Of a stretch of DNA of 64,000 nucleotides, positions 43,061 to 55,204 are shown one piece after another. How positions within the stretch are numbered: the first letter of the stretch is position 1; the number at the start of each line of letters is the position of its first letter. Location: contig CM073591.1 of NCBI GenBank assembly GCA_037074705.1, forward strand, positions 7,625,587 to 7,689,586. Direction: 5' to 3'. The DNA comes from Zhengitettix transpicula (taxonomy: Eukaryota > Arthropoda > Insecta > Orthoptera > Tetrigidae). The notes under the pieces are model-generated. The model ran no database searches and was not told the origin of the DNA. It worked only from the letters and a program-made list of their open reading frames with translations. A program made the position numbers and the translations under genes.

Positions 43061-44095
43061 GTGGCCATTAGTGGAAAACCCAAGTTCGGGAAACTTTCTG
43101 TGATGCTAAACAACCACGGAATTTAGCGCCTCTTTTCACTTATTCGCCGATAGCAGAAGAATGAAGCGTTCTAGTGAGAATAATGTCCAGAGATGAATTG
43201 TAGAGGATAAAATTCTGCATGTGATGGTGGACTCGAGGACGGAATCAGGTCCAAGGAAGTTGGAGAAATCCTGCGTCAAAGTCACGGCATTTTCCTAAGA
43301 GAATGCAGCTTGTCGTATTTCTAGTGCTGATATCTGCAAAATGGCCGCCAGTGACGTCATCAGTCACGGAGTAAAGGTCGTGTAGGATTTAATTCTCTTT
43401 CCAACGCATGATCTGGTTTTAACTAAATACGTTCAAAATGGCCGCAGATACACGCATGTGTACATGGCTAATATGGCGCCGATGATGTGAGTGACGTCAC
43501 GTTTCTGCTTGCTAGTCTTTGCTTCCGTGCAAAGGAATGTAGATATTCTTTGAAACGCTGGTAATGTTTTTACCCCACCTTTGTACATGTCGTGGGCCAT
43601 TAGTGAAAAAAAAAAAATCAAAGTTTTCCTACTCCAAACACCTGAGAGGAAAGATTTTGTGAGCCTAAAAACGACGACATTTTGGTTCCTCTCTTCAGTT
43701 TTCCGCTGATAGCAGGAGAATGAAGCGTTGTAGTGAAAATAATGTCCAGAGATGAATTGTAAAGGATGAAATTCTGCATGTGATGGTGGACTTGAGGACG
43801 GAATCAGGTCCAAGGAAGTGGGAGAAATCCTGCGTCAAAGTCACGGCATTTTCCCTAAGAGAATGCAGGTTGTCATGTTTCTAGTGCTGATATCTGCAAA
43901 ATGGCCGCCAGTGACGTCATTAGTCACGGAGTAAAGGTCGTGGAGAATTTAATTCTCTTTGCAACGCATGATCTGGTTTTTCATCAAATCCATTCAAAAT
44001 GGCCGCAGATACACGCATGTTGTTGTCTGCACACACACGGGGCTGATGTCATGGCGCCGAGTGACGTCACTTGTCCGTGTGGAAGAGAATATTAA
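43061..44095 (-). repeat. Family C, two tandem copies
   Basis: Copies at about 43075-43565 and 43566-44095, opposite in orientation to those at 20.97-21.93 kb. Each has GACGTCATNAGTCACGGAG, AATGGCCGCAGATACACGCA and the CCATCACATG block reversed. Confidence 0.7.
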
Positions 44096-44345
44096 CGTGT
44101 CAAAGAGTATCGTTGTTCTAAGAGAGGAATAAAGAGTCCAGCGTTGCAAAGACTGTCTGTATACCTCAGCAAGGAAGGAAGGAAAGAAGGATGAAAGAAT
44201 AGCAAAAGTGCTCGGACTAAAGTCCCCAGTACTGCTTGCTATTGTTTCTTCTCTGCAAAGGAAAATAGACACTCTTTGAAACGCTGGACTCTTTCTTCCT
44301 CTCTTAGAACAACGATACTCTTAAGATTCTCTGCCACACAGACAA
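44096..44345. repeat. Foldback attached to family C
   Basis: Arms 44106-44146 (AGTATCGTTGTTCTAAGAGA) and 44281-44321 are inverted copies. The interior contains the family C string TTTGCA(C/G)...GAAGAAACAATAGC. Confidence 0.6.
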
Positions 44346-44586
44346 GTTCCCCCCCCCCGTGACGTTTTTTTATATATTTAAAATATTAAATTATTCCGCT
44401 TCTCATAATTTAAACGCCATTGTGACTGTTGTTACGCGCCGGGGCGTTGGCAACCCTGTGCTGACTTACGGCTCGTCCTCTCAGAGTCTCTGCTCGTAAG
44501 AAGGTGAAGTCTCTGTGTGTGTGTGTGTGTGTGTGGTTGACAAATATGGCGACGAGCGTGCATAATGGAGGCGACGATTTGTTTGC

Positions 44587-44670
<84 letters not shown>

Positions 44671-45355
44671 AGCGTTCATTAATTTTGCATCGGGCCCGCG
44701 CGCGCTCTGCAGCGTTGCACGACAAAGCAACCGACGGTATTGTGTGTGTGTGTGTGTGTGTGTGCTCCTTGAGGTTTCACCTAATTGCGACGAGTTGCCG
44801 CAAATTGGGGCCTCCGTCTCTGTCTGTCTGTCCCGCACGCCACGGCAGCTCTGCTCCTTGGCGACTCTTCCACGAGGGTTGTGCTTGGACAACTACGATC
44901 CTCTTCCGACTTTTTACGGGAGGGAAAGAAAAGGACTGGAAGATTTTTTCTTTTCGTGTGTCTGAAGCTGTAAATAACTTTATGGCTATATTAAACTGCC
45001 ATCCACCAGCTTCAGTGTGGAAACGCGGGTCGTAACCGTAGTTGTTTGACAAACAAAATGGCTAAAGTGTTCTCTGGACTCAAACCGTGTGAGTAAAGCC
45101 TGCAACTTGCACAGATCTTCCACAGGCTCTTACTTTACCTGAGGATCCCCGTTGCCCCAATGGTCTTCTTCCGTAAGAACTTCTTTAACCGATCTTGACA
45201 GACCAACCTCCACAGATCAATCTACTTAAATTTTTCGATCAATCGTAGAATTTTATTAAATTAATTACAGCTCCGTTTGTGCATGAAATACGTAATGGTG
45301 TGAGGTAACATTATTATTCAGATTATTCGGGTATTCCACTGTCTTGGAGTGGGAA
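44346..45355. other. Intron DNA around a long GT repeat
   Basis: (GT)n at 44589-44667 with smaller tracts at 44514-44534 and 44741-44763. Long frames over it are repeat artefacts. Confidence 0.6.
44589..44667 (+). repeat. (GT)n microsatellite
   Basis: About 39 GT units. Confidence 0.95.
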
Positions 45356-45359
45356 GGTG

Positions 45360-46050
45360 AGCAAGGAAAAAAAAGGGCGTAGGGAAAGGAAAGGAAAAAA
45401 ATAAACAACAAAAACAGCAGTTTTAGAAAAAGAGACAGGCAGGTTGAAGAGATGAAGTGAAAGATCTTCTAGAAGATCAGAAAAAAATGATGTAGAATAA
45501 AACAAGAAAACAATTTTTTAAAAATCAAAGAAAAGCGAATAAGTAAAACAGAATGAAAAAGGCAGGTTAAAGAGATGTGACGTGAAAGAACGTCTACAAG
45601 CTCAGAAAAAAATGATGTAGAAGAAAACAAGAAAAAAATTAAAAAATCTAAGGAAAGCGAATAAGAAAAGCAGAAAGAAAGAGGCAGGTTAAAGAGATGA
45701 CGTGAAAGATCTTCTAGAGGATCAGAAAAAAATCAAGTAGAAGAAAACAGGAAATTTTTTTCAAAAATCTAAGGAAAGCGAATAAGAAAAACAGAAAGAA
45801 AGAGGCAGGTTAAAGAGATGACGTGAAAGATTTTCTAGAGGATAAGAAAAAAATCCAGTAGAAGAAAACAGGAAAAAAATTAAAAAATCAAAGGAAAACG
45901 AATAAGAAAAACAGAAGGAAAGAGGCAGGTTAAAGAAATGACGTGAAAGATCTTCTAGAGGATCAGAAAAAAATCAAGTAGAAGAAAACAGGAAAAAAAT
46001 TTTAAAAATCTAAGGAAAGCGAATAAGAAAAACAGAAAGAAAGAGGCTTT
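45360..46050 (+). repeat. ~120-bp tandem array, about six units
   Basis: GACGTGAAAG recurs at 45579, 45699, 45820 and 45940. Units share TCTTCTAGAGGATCAG and GAAAGCGAATAAGAAAAACA. Related to the 123-bp array at 40.2-41.1 kb. Confidence 0.9.
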
Positions 46051-48508
46051 TCACTTTATTTCACGATTCAATTTAAACCTTGTTGTTATTGGAAAATTAT
46101 CCTCAAACACTTGACTGTAGATTGTTCCAACCGTCTTATCGATCTGTTTAAGTTTGCAAATTTCCCTTACGTTTCGTTCTTATCAAACTGTTTTTTCCAA
46201 GATTATCATCGTCCGAGTGTTTTTTTTCCCTTCAGGGTTGCCAACCCCTGTACCTTATTCCCTCCCCCCCGCCCCTAGAAAGACCAGGTGTCCTCCAGTC
46301 TGTGAAGTGTTTTCTTGGCGCTCTACGTGGGGTTATTTCTATAAGGAAACAAACTCCCTATTTTTAATATTCTCAGTACGAAATGTTTCCAGGCTTTTCG
46401 AGACGCATAATTTACTTGTTCTTTCCCTCCCCTCCTTTTAAATTTCAGCTCGAGATGGTTCGTAGATCGCTGTGGTAGTTTATACCCCATTTATATTCCT
46501 ACCCCCAATCGTATAAGTCCACGATATTTATTGAACGTTATTATTGATTTGATTTTATCCGCTGTTTTATTTTAAGGGATTTTCAGTTAAACCCCCTTGG
46601 TGCGTCGTCCTGGAACGGATAACCCCAGGATTCTTCTCCGACTGCTACAGTTGCGGGTTATTAAGGGAGGTGGCCACATATTTTCGGGTAGGGGTTTATA
46701 AGAGAATCGATCTCGAGAGAGAGGGGGAGGGGTTCGCGATTCTTATGCGGCGCACACAGGCCCGGGGGGGGGGGGCGGGGGTTTTCCCCTCCATTAATTC
46801 TGTGATAATCCCTGCTATTAGTAGTGACTGGAATTCAAACAAGCGTGGCCATTTTCCCGAAAGAGAAAAAGAAAAAATTTTCCAATTTTTATGTAAATCC
46901 TCCCCTTCAGTCCTGTAAATCACGTGGTATTTGCAGGCAGCCTGCGAGGCAGAGAGCACGCAGTTGTGGTAACACAACCCCCCCCCCCCCGGGCATCTCC
47001 TCGTGTGCACTACTTTGCAGAGGTTAGCGACGACAATTACAGGATGGGGGCCGTAGTCGTGACGTCACACGACGTGGCGGAAGGAGCAGAACAGGCGAAG
47101 TGGAAGGCGTCTTCCTGATTCCCACAGAGAACAGAATCACTAATACAGATTTCTAGGGGGGTTAGAGAGTGGGACTTGGTAGATAAAGTCTTGATAAGGA
47201 CACCCTGGAAAAAGGTACCATTTGGATATACAAAATAAGTTTGAAGATGGAATCTTCGCGCTTCACGGTGCGCAAACAGAAACGGGGCCTGAGGGCGATT
47301 GGTCGTGTCTTCTGTTTAGAATCAGTTCTGCTGAGCCGGCCGTTCACATCAGTTGCCAGTACTGAGATGCCCATTTTTTTTTACGGCGAAGCAGCGACGT
47401 AATGGTCGAGCTGCACCGCGACACTGCTGTCAGAACACAACAACGGCTGCGAGAAAAACACGAGAGAGGGCTGAGTGTGGTGCTCCACGGACGCGCCGCA
47501 CTGTCTCGTCCTGAATATTCCGCCCTCTGTAAGGAGTCTTCCAAATCGTGTCTCAGTGTCGTATCAATACCATTGAATGCCTGCTCGAATCCAATCCTTT
47601 ACGGCCGTGTCTTCGCTACCTTCGTTATTTATTATTTTTCCCGGGGTACTTTAAATTAGATCCACCCTCAAAAACCTTATTTCCAATTTTAAAAAGGCCT
47701 GCTGGATTATTTCTGATTGTGTACCCACCATATATTTAATTTTCCTACCATTCACCTCTCTGCAGCCTTTTGATCGTATTCATTATAGAATTTATAGACC
47801 AGGCTACAATGGCGTCGCTTCCGCGGCCAGCGACGTCGGCGCCTGCAACGTTGTAGCTGGTCGCTGCGGAAAGCGATTTTTTTCCCCCTTGAGTTGAATT
47901 TTCGCCGTCCGGGAATAATCCGCGTACAGAGGAGGATTTGCCAATTATCACCGTCGACGTTCGTCACTTTTCCAGGCGCAATTTTGCTGACTAACGAAGC
48001 TGCGGGAGGAAGGAGAAGAAACAGGATTAAACCCAGGCACGCACAGTTGGAAATAAAGCCGCGGAAACTAAAATACTTCAAAGGGGTTGGGATCTTAATC
48101 CCCCCCCTCCCCCCATGGAGAAGTTTAAGATGTCGACCTGCTAACGAAATTAGTCGGGCTAAGTTCATTACACGCTTCAATCTCTCTAATTAATCTTATC
48201 TGTGCCGGGGCGATCTCTTAAATTGCGCCGCCATTACCGTGAATGTGCGTGTGGCTTTGCTCCGCGCGCGCTCGTCCGTCCGTACGCCGCCTTCCTCCTC
48301 TGGTAATGTAGGCAGTGATGTCAGCTAATCAACACAATTAACGCGGTGACATTTCCCTCCCCCGACAAAGAGGAAGTGCTCCCGCAGCCTCTGGGCGGAC
48401 CAGCGGCGACGACGACGCCATCTTCATTTAACGTGCGGCGTGGCTCATTTAACAGGACTGTCCCGGTGGCGATTGCGTCCGCTGGGGGAACTCCCAAGAT
48501 GGCCGCAG
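46051..48508. other. Unrecognised intron DNA, CpG-richer towards the right
   Basis: Contains G- and C-runs (46766, 46978) and several short frames on both strands. 48110-48260 is non-repetitive with AATTAATC/CTAATTAATC sites. No gene supported. Confidence 0.4.
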
Positions 48509-49880
48509 ACGCAGAACGTAAATCGTTCTTCGGGAAGTGTAAAAGAAAAAGAACAGAAATGGCACGTGGTCACGGTGTTATCCGAGCATCCAGAGAGGTG
48601 CGTGTGTGTGTGTGTGTGTGTGTGTCAATGGATGTTGAATAGCCCTTCCAGCGTTCGTCATCTACGTGATGGGTTTGGTCTGTCTGGGACGTGACACCAA
48701 CGAGTGTCGTTAAACCTTATACAACCCCCCCCCCCACGACGGCTGGTGCCCGTGGGATTAGAACTCCTCGGGGGGGGGGGGGAGGGGGTAACGACGACGT
48801 TCCACAAGACCTACAACCCCTAACAAAACCGGGGCAAGAAGGGTAATTTACAGAAATATACGATGGCACGTGAGGGGACTACGAATCGTCCTCGTTGCAT
48901 ACTAGCGCCAACTCTGGGTCGGGACGAGAACTTTCCGAACCACTCTCCTGGACGCAGCACAGATACGACAACGCTTTCGAAAGCGCATATGTTTCACCGT
49001 TGAATGTACCTCAACCAGAACCACGAGGCTCTTAGCCTAATTTATTATCTTTATTTTTCTCCGATCTTATGTTCATTTCACTCTGCATTTTCCTTGCCTA
49101 ACCTCAGGTCGGACTGCAGAGGTTTGGTTACGGCTCGTGTTTTCGTGAGGCTTCCACATAAAAAGCCTTAACTCTTACCGAAGAGGATTCTCCAACGCAG
49201 AACGTAAATCGTTTTTTGGGAAATGTAAAAGAAAAAGAATAGAAATGGCACGTTGTCACGGTGTTATCCGAGCATCCAGAGAGGTGCGTGTGAGTGTCTC
49301 AATGGATCTTGAATAGCCCTTCCAGCGTCCGTCATCTACGTGATGGGTTTGGTCTGTCTAGGACGTGACCAGCGAGTGTCGGTAAGCCTTATACAACCCC
49401 CCCCCCCCACGACGGCTGGTGCCCGTGGGATTAGAACTCCTCGGGGGGGGGGAGAGGGGTAACGACGACGTCCCACAAGACCTACAACCCCTAACAAAAC
49501 CGGGGCAAGAAGGGTAATTTACAGAAATATACGATGGCACGTGAGGGGACTACGAATCGTCCTCGTTGCATACTAGCGCCAACTCTGGGTCGGGACGAGA
49601 ACTTTCCGAACCACCCTCCTGGAAGCAGCAGAGATACGACAACGCTTTTGAAAGCGCTTCTGTTTCTCTGTTGAATGTACCTGAACCAGAACCACGAGGC
49701 TCTTAGCCTAATTTATTCTCTTTATTTTTTCTCCGATCTGTCCCAGGATCTTATTTCACTCTGCATTTTCCTTGCCCTAACTTCAGGTCGAACTGCAGAG
49801 GTTTGGTTACGGTTTGTGTTTTCGTGAGGCTTCCACATAAAAAGCCTGAACTATTGCCGAAGACGGTTCACTACCCTTAA
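48509..49880 (+). repeat. ~686-bp direct tandem duplication
   Basis: Copy 1 starts GCAGAACGTAAATCGTTCTT at about 48510 and copy 2 at about 49196. They stay aligned through TCATCTACGTGATGGG, poly-C and poly-G runs, GAACTTTCCGAACCAC and TTCCACATAAAAAGCCT. Differences are mainly in the homopolymers, the CA/GT repeat and scattered substitutions. Confidence 0.85.
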
Positions 49881-51613
49881 ACGCTTCCGAGGTTTATCTC
49901 CGATTTTTGCTGTCGGTTGTTTGTCGTCGTTGATCTCTATTTGGTTATTTTTCTTTTTCCAGGAGGATATTGTCGTAACCTCAACGTTGGAGCGTTTTGT
50001 CCGTGCAGTTGATCAAGTCGATCTGTTTTTAATTTATCTGTAACACACTCTACATAAATTGCTCCATTCCTTCTTGTCCAAAGCCACCTTCCACATTTAC
50101 CTCTTCGATCCAACTGGACTCGGGGGTTTTTGGGAGAGACTCTGGAGTCATCCGTTCACTTAATACGGCCAGCGGCAACGGCCCCAAGAGGAGACCGATG
50201 ACGTCACACATGTAGGGGGGGGGGTCAAAGCGCAGCGCGGCCATCTTGTCGGATGCGACCGCGTGGTGACCAATGAGGCACCATATAAGAACTACAGAGG
50301 CGCCAAAACCTCCGTAAACACATTGTTTGGTCCGTAGGTTGTCAATTCCAGTCTTACAAGGGGATGAATAAGTCTATTGTTCTTTTAAAATTGCAGCCTG
50401 ATTTGACCTCGACGCTGTTCCTTGTGCCGTCGAATCAAATTCGTGCGACGTTGCCAAAGAATTGTGGGGTTTTGTTGTCATTCGTTATTGACGAATATGG
50501 CGACGTTTGTCATAATTTCTCTGCTCTCACGGCAGCCAGGAAACCCGGCGTGGTCCACTACGTCATCAGTGACGTCATGCGGTTTATTCTTCTCTCTGCC
50601 AATAGCCGATACGTTCATTGGTAGTCTTTTAAAGGGGGGACGGGAACGGAGATTTGATAAGAAGTAAACCGTTGACGGCGTCGACAAATTAAGTTCGCGG
50701 AACACTACCACGTCATCGGTGACGTCATCTTAATGGTCCTTCTAATAGCAGGTATCTTCCTGAGGGCTGTTTACAGGGGACAATTAAGTTGGCTTACTGA
50801 AATACGTCATCAGTGACGTCATGTTAAGGACGATACCTTCCTAAGGGAAACATCAACTTCCTTGTCGCGTAACTGCAGTGCGTCATGGAGTGACGTCACA
50901 TGTGAAGTCCATTATCGGCAGTAAAAGACACTGAGGAGGACACAGCTCAATAATAATAATAATACTAGGTATTGCCAACACAGAAGTTCCTTTAATCATG
51001 CACGTTCCACCCGCATGACCTGATTATAAATAGGGCGAGTCGATGTAGAAGGCGGATGTTCTTGGCCACCGTCCACAAAAGCGGCGCATCTGGGCAAAAT
51101 ACCAAAATTATATAATAAAAAAAAGAAAATTATCTCCGCAGTAGGAGCGCAGCATGGATTTAGGTCAGAGATGATGATAAGCATGTGCTTGTGCTTTGCT
51201 TTGCTTTCTCTCACCTGGAGTTTATACTCTGGGGAAAGTCTCTATTCGGCGCGGTTACTTAATCTTTTAACTTTGGCATGTCTTCCTTTCATCTTCGGAA
51301 GACAAATGCAGTTCCAATCAAGCTAACGACCGACCTCGCCATATTGTTTCTATGGGGGGGGAGGGGGGGAGGGGGGGGAGAAGCGCGCACCTTGAACACG
51401 TGCAGCTGCTGGCAGGGTAACAGCGACGCGTCACCATCGTTGGAGGCCTTGGACAGCCCCGAAATATCAGGAATTGTTTAAATGTTTAGGTGAGGACCGC
51501 AGAAGTTGAACCTACTAAACACTGCGTAAAAAGTTTCCTTCACGTTCATGTAAATCCACAGATACCATTAAGATTACAGATGCCGCGTTGTAACTATATA
51601 TATATATATATAT
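49881..51613. other. Intron DNA with TGACGTCA cluster
   Basis: Five TGACGTCA palindromes between 50199 and 50897. CCAAT (50270) and TATAAG (50284) strings precede an 86-codon ATG frame (50364-50624). No homologue recognised. Confidence 0.4.
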
Positions 51614-52194
51614 TGTAGTGAATGACGACCTTAAGTGGCCGCCCTTGTGTCCACCGCGGGCCTGAGGAGGCTTGAGTATGAATACATTAGGCGTGCACGT
51701 GTTTCTGCCTGAGAAGGCCAAAAGAAATCGCGGGTTCGCGTCCCTTTTTTTTTACATCGTTTGTGGGGGCGGAGTAGATATAAAGACTCCGAACCCGGGT
51801 AAGTGACGGACAGACGCTGGGAGACGGGGACGCAGGCAGAGAGGCAGACGGGGACGGAGACGGAGACGCAGGGAAAAGCAGGGAGACGGAGAGACAGAGA
51901 CGCAAGAAGAGACGCAGGCAGACAGGGAGACGCAGGAAGAAGGAGATCGTGTGCTAAAGCCATAAGTAAAGTAAACATCACAATATATGTAAAGTACATT
52001 CAAAAGTGGAATTCTTTCACACAGTGCGGAAATGGACTCTATTCTTGATAGCCACCGAACCGCCCACATGACCCTGTAGAGAAGGAGAACTTTTTAATCA
52101 AGCCGGTGCTAATTTTAATGTATTTAATGTACTTTTTGTATTTAATTGTAATAAAGATTATTTTTTTATATTAGGTAATAAAAGGCGAAACATT

Positions 52195-52197
<3 letters not shown>
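51614..52197 (+). mobile_element. Solo LTR inserted in a TA repeat
   Basis: Starts TGTAGTGAATG and ends AACATTACA (TG...CA). It is flanked by ATAT on both sides (51610-51613 and 52198-52201) within TA repeats. Inside are ATATAAAG (about 51777, TATA-like) and AATAAAG (52149, polyadenylation-like), plus a GACGCAGG-type short repeat at 51800-51950. A four-base ATAT duplication fits gypsy-like elements that prefer TA-rich targets. No internal region remains, so it is a recombination product. Confidence 0.65.
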
Positions 52198-52242
<45 letters not shown>

Positions 52243-53019
52243 AATAAACACTGGGGATTAATTCATTAAACGAATATAACAAACAAAAAATAATTAAATA
52301 AATCGAATTTAATAGTTGGTGAAACCAAAATGTGATGAATAAACGATATTAAAAGATAGCAAAAGTTTCTCGGGCTTCCAGCCGGGTAAACTCGTCGATG
52401 GCACGCGACGTTTCGATGACATGCAGCGTCATCATCTTCTGGCTTGCGGCAGCGGCGGGGGGTTATTCATTATGCCGCATACAGCACAGCATCGTTGGTC
52501 TCAGGCGCGCGCCGAGGCAATGCTTCAGTTCTGCTTAGGACGCGACGAGGGACGGAGGTAACAAACAAACACCCCCCCCCCTCAGCAGATAGTAAGTGTT
52601 CTCAATGATCGAAAAATAAATAAATTGTATCAAAAATTGTTTGGGTAAAATGGATCCGGCGCCCGTATTCTGAACGGAATCGAAAAACGCGTGGACGAAA
52701 GGATAAATGCTACAATATATTATATATATATATATATATTATTATTGTACTTTATTTTCTGGTATCGCGCTACAATAACGGAAAAAGTGCGTTAGAAAGA
52801 GGATTAAATTCTCCTCAACTTTCCTCCTATGAGAAATTAGTGCAGCAGCGGCCATTGTGGAGGCATCAGGAGTCACGCCTTCATAATGCTGAGGTTTCAA
52901 CAGTAAATAATAACACTTGAGGGTGATTAAGTGACATAATCCTCTGTTCTACGGTGGACAAAGTGACCAGGGATCCTCAGGCGCCTGTAGTGACGTCGGG
53001 AACAAGAACACAGATGGTG
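52198..53019. other. TA repeat, hammerhead-like motif, unrecognised DNA
   Basis: TA tract 52198-52240, hammerhead-like motif 52407-52442, C-run near 52572, another TA tract near 52720. Confidence 0.5.
52370..52450 (-). repeat. Hammerhead-like element with perfect stem II
   Basis: Minus strand: CCAGAAGA (52435-52442), GATGAC, loop GCTGCAT, GTCATC, then GAAACGTC (52407-52414). Stem II is a perfect 6 bp, and GTC is the classic cleavage triplet. The flank (GTTTCTCGGGCTTCCAGCC) matches the arm of the foldback at 1867-2011, but a full second arm is not evident here. Confidence 0.55.
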
Positions 53020-53490
53020 ACGTGACAGTAAGAGGGTCTGCAGACAACATTTGTCAAGCAACGTCGCACACTTTTGAGGAACTTTACCTCGAATCACGTG
53101 ACATCAGGTCGGATACGTGACAGGGCAGTGACGTCACGTACCGTGATAGAAGAGTGCAAGACAACATAGCCATGTATTTTCTCATACCCGTCAAACTTGA
53201 CGTGACAGTACGTGACGTCACGGTACAGAAACGTGACACCGGGTGGCAGTGACGTGACGTGATAGTAAGAGGGTCTTAAGACAACATTGTCAAGCAGCGT
53301 CGCACTCTTTTAGCGAGTTTACGTTGAGTCACGTGACAGTACGTGACGTCAGGTTTAATACGTGACAGGGCAGTGACGTGACGTACCGTGAGAGAAGAGC
53401 GTGTCACTGGACAACATTGGGGCTGGCAGCGTCGCAGACTTGTTGTGGGACTTGACGCTTGATCACGTGACGTGACGTGACGTGACGGCA
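53020..53490 (+). repeat. ~235-bp repeat rich in GTGACGT motifs
   Basis: Two and a half diverged units beginning GTAAGAGGGTCT, then GACAACATT(T)GTCAAGCA and CAGTGACGT(C/G)ACGTACC. Ends with a run of CGTGA units near 53463. Confidence 0.7.
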
Positions 53491-55200
53491 GCGGGTCTTC
53501 CTCCACCTCTGTGGCCGTGCCCGGGGGCAAGGCTGAGCGGAATTCGCGTCTACTTATTGGTAACTGCCGTAAGTCACAAATTCTTGCGGTAGTTCCGCGA
53601 CTCGTCAAGCCTGTGATGATCAGACGGAGAGGGTTGTTCCCCCTCCCCTGACGAGGCGCTAAGTTGCGAGGCTAATTCCCTCCAGGGAAGCGCAGCAGCT
53701 GGCGCGTCCTCGGGGCAAGGATAATCACCCCCCCCCCCCCCTCCTCCTCTACAGGACTCGCAGAAGAAACAGCGCGATAGAAAGTCACACGAAGTTGAGG
53801 TCGCGAGGTATAGCAAGTCGTGGTAACAGCAAAGTGATCTCCAGGGTCAGGAAGTGTTAAGAATACGAAGAGTGTAAACGTATTTAAAATACTGACAGCT
53901 AATAGATGATATGTTATTACCTTCAACCCTTTAGTGAATGATTTCTTGTATTTTTTTTAAAAAAACCAAATTGTTTAAGATGCTATGTTTCTGAAGACAA
54001 TACACTAACAATAACCAAAGAGTATGGTCGTAATTTTTATATTATTATTTCTTAATTTTTTTTATTACGTTGCTAATATGCGACGTCATGCCACATGTAG
54101 GGTTTTAAATATGAAGGGTCGTTAATCTACAACTTGAAGCTTTTAAGCTCGTTTTTTTTTGAATTTTGTAAATAAAACTTGGCTACAGTAAAATTAAAAT
54201 ATAATTTAAAGTTTAAGTTATCAAATTTTTCTTTATTGAAACTTAAAGTCGAAAATAAAACGACTTAATAAAAAAAATTAGCAGAAATTTCGATCAATGA
54301 ATACAATTTTATTAAAATAATTACAGCTCTATTTTAATATGAAATAATTATAATTAGGTCTGATTAGTCAATAATTGACATTTAATTGGATTATTATGGT
54401 CGTGGTGTAATTAGAATAGTCTTGAGAATGACGCATTTAATTTTTCTTTCCTTTGAAACAAAAAGAGCAATATATTGTGAAGTTGTCCGAAGGGAAACCC
54501 TTGGGGGTTGACTCACAGAAAGCTCGGACAGGGGCGTGTTGTTTCATATCTGCATCACAACCTCTTAGACACCAACAGATGTCTCTGTGGGGCTGATACT
54601 GCAGGCATGTGTAGCTACTCTGGGGCAGTGACGAGATAAGGATGGTGGTTCCGGGTTCTCCGCCAGGGGAAGTCCTCAGCTGACGACTGCGCGTGTGACA
54701 AGACTTGCTTAACCTCACGACCAGGTCTAACCTCCAGAACTGTACTTGGCTGTATTGTATAACAACCCCCGCACAACTGCTTTTGGACACTCCGGTATCA
54801 TACAGATGAATTCCTTCGTCTTCACTTCCCATGGGAGCACCTCAGGTGGGCCTGCATCAGTGGGCTTGGTGCAGCGAGCACCTGAGCTCTCACAACCCAC
54901 GCCACTGCCATCGTCACTGATGTCCGCCACCGTCGTGCAGTGACACGCGGTGTTCCAGGACGGGGGAAGCACAGGACGTCCGCAGAGGCTCCACGGAGAG
55001 ACGGAGACAGAGAGCGCGCGTAATTAACGATCAGCTGCTCAACGTTTATGGGGCCATAACTTACGGGCTTCTACCTGCCGCAGATAAGCAACTTACTTGC
55101 TTACCAATCACGACGAGGACCAAACCCACACTGCCTTACACTGCACAACAACAACGCCTGCAACTCCAGACTCGTGCTTGCAGCCTCGTATACAGCTCAC
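53491..55200. other. Unrecognised intron DNA
   Basis: 53491-53800 is CpG-rich. 54437-54972 contains two long minus-strand frames in different registers with clustered cysteines, but no splice pair or known domain; I do not call a gene. Confidence 0.4.
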
Positions 55201-55204
55201 CAAC

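Noticed and set aside
44410..45035. Histidine/threonine- and cysteine/valine-repeat frames
   Set aside because: Produced by the (GT)n microsatellite on either strand.
54437..54972. Cysteine-containing minus-strand frames that might be exons
   Set aside because: The two frames are out of register, no AG/GT pair joins them, and no family is recognised; kept only as unassigned DNA.
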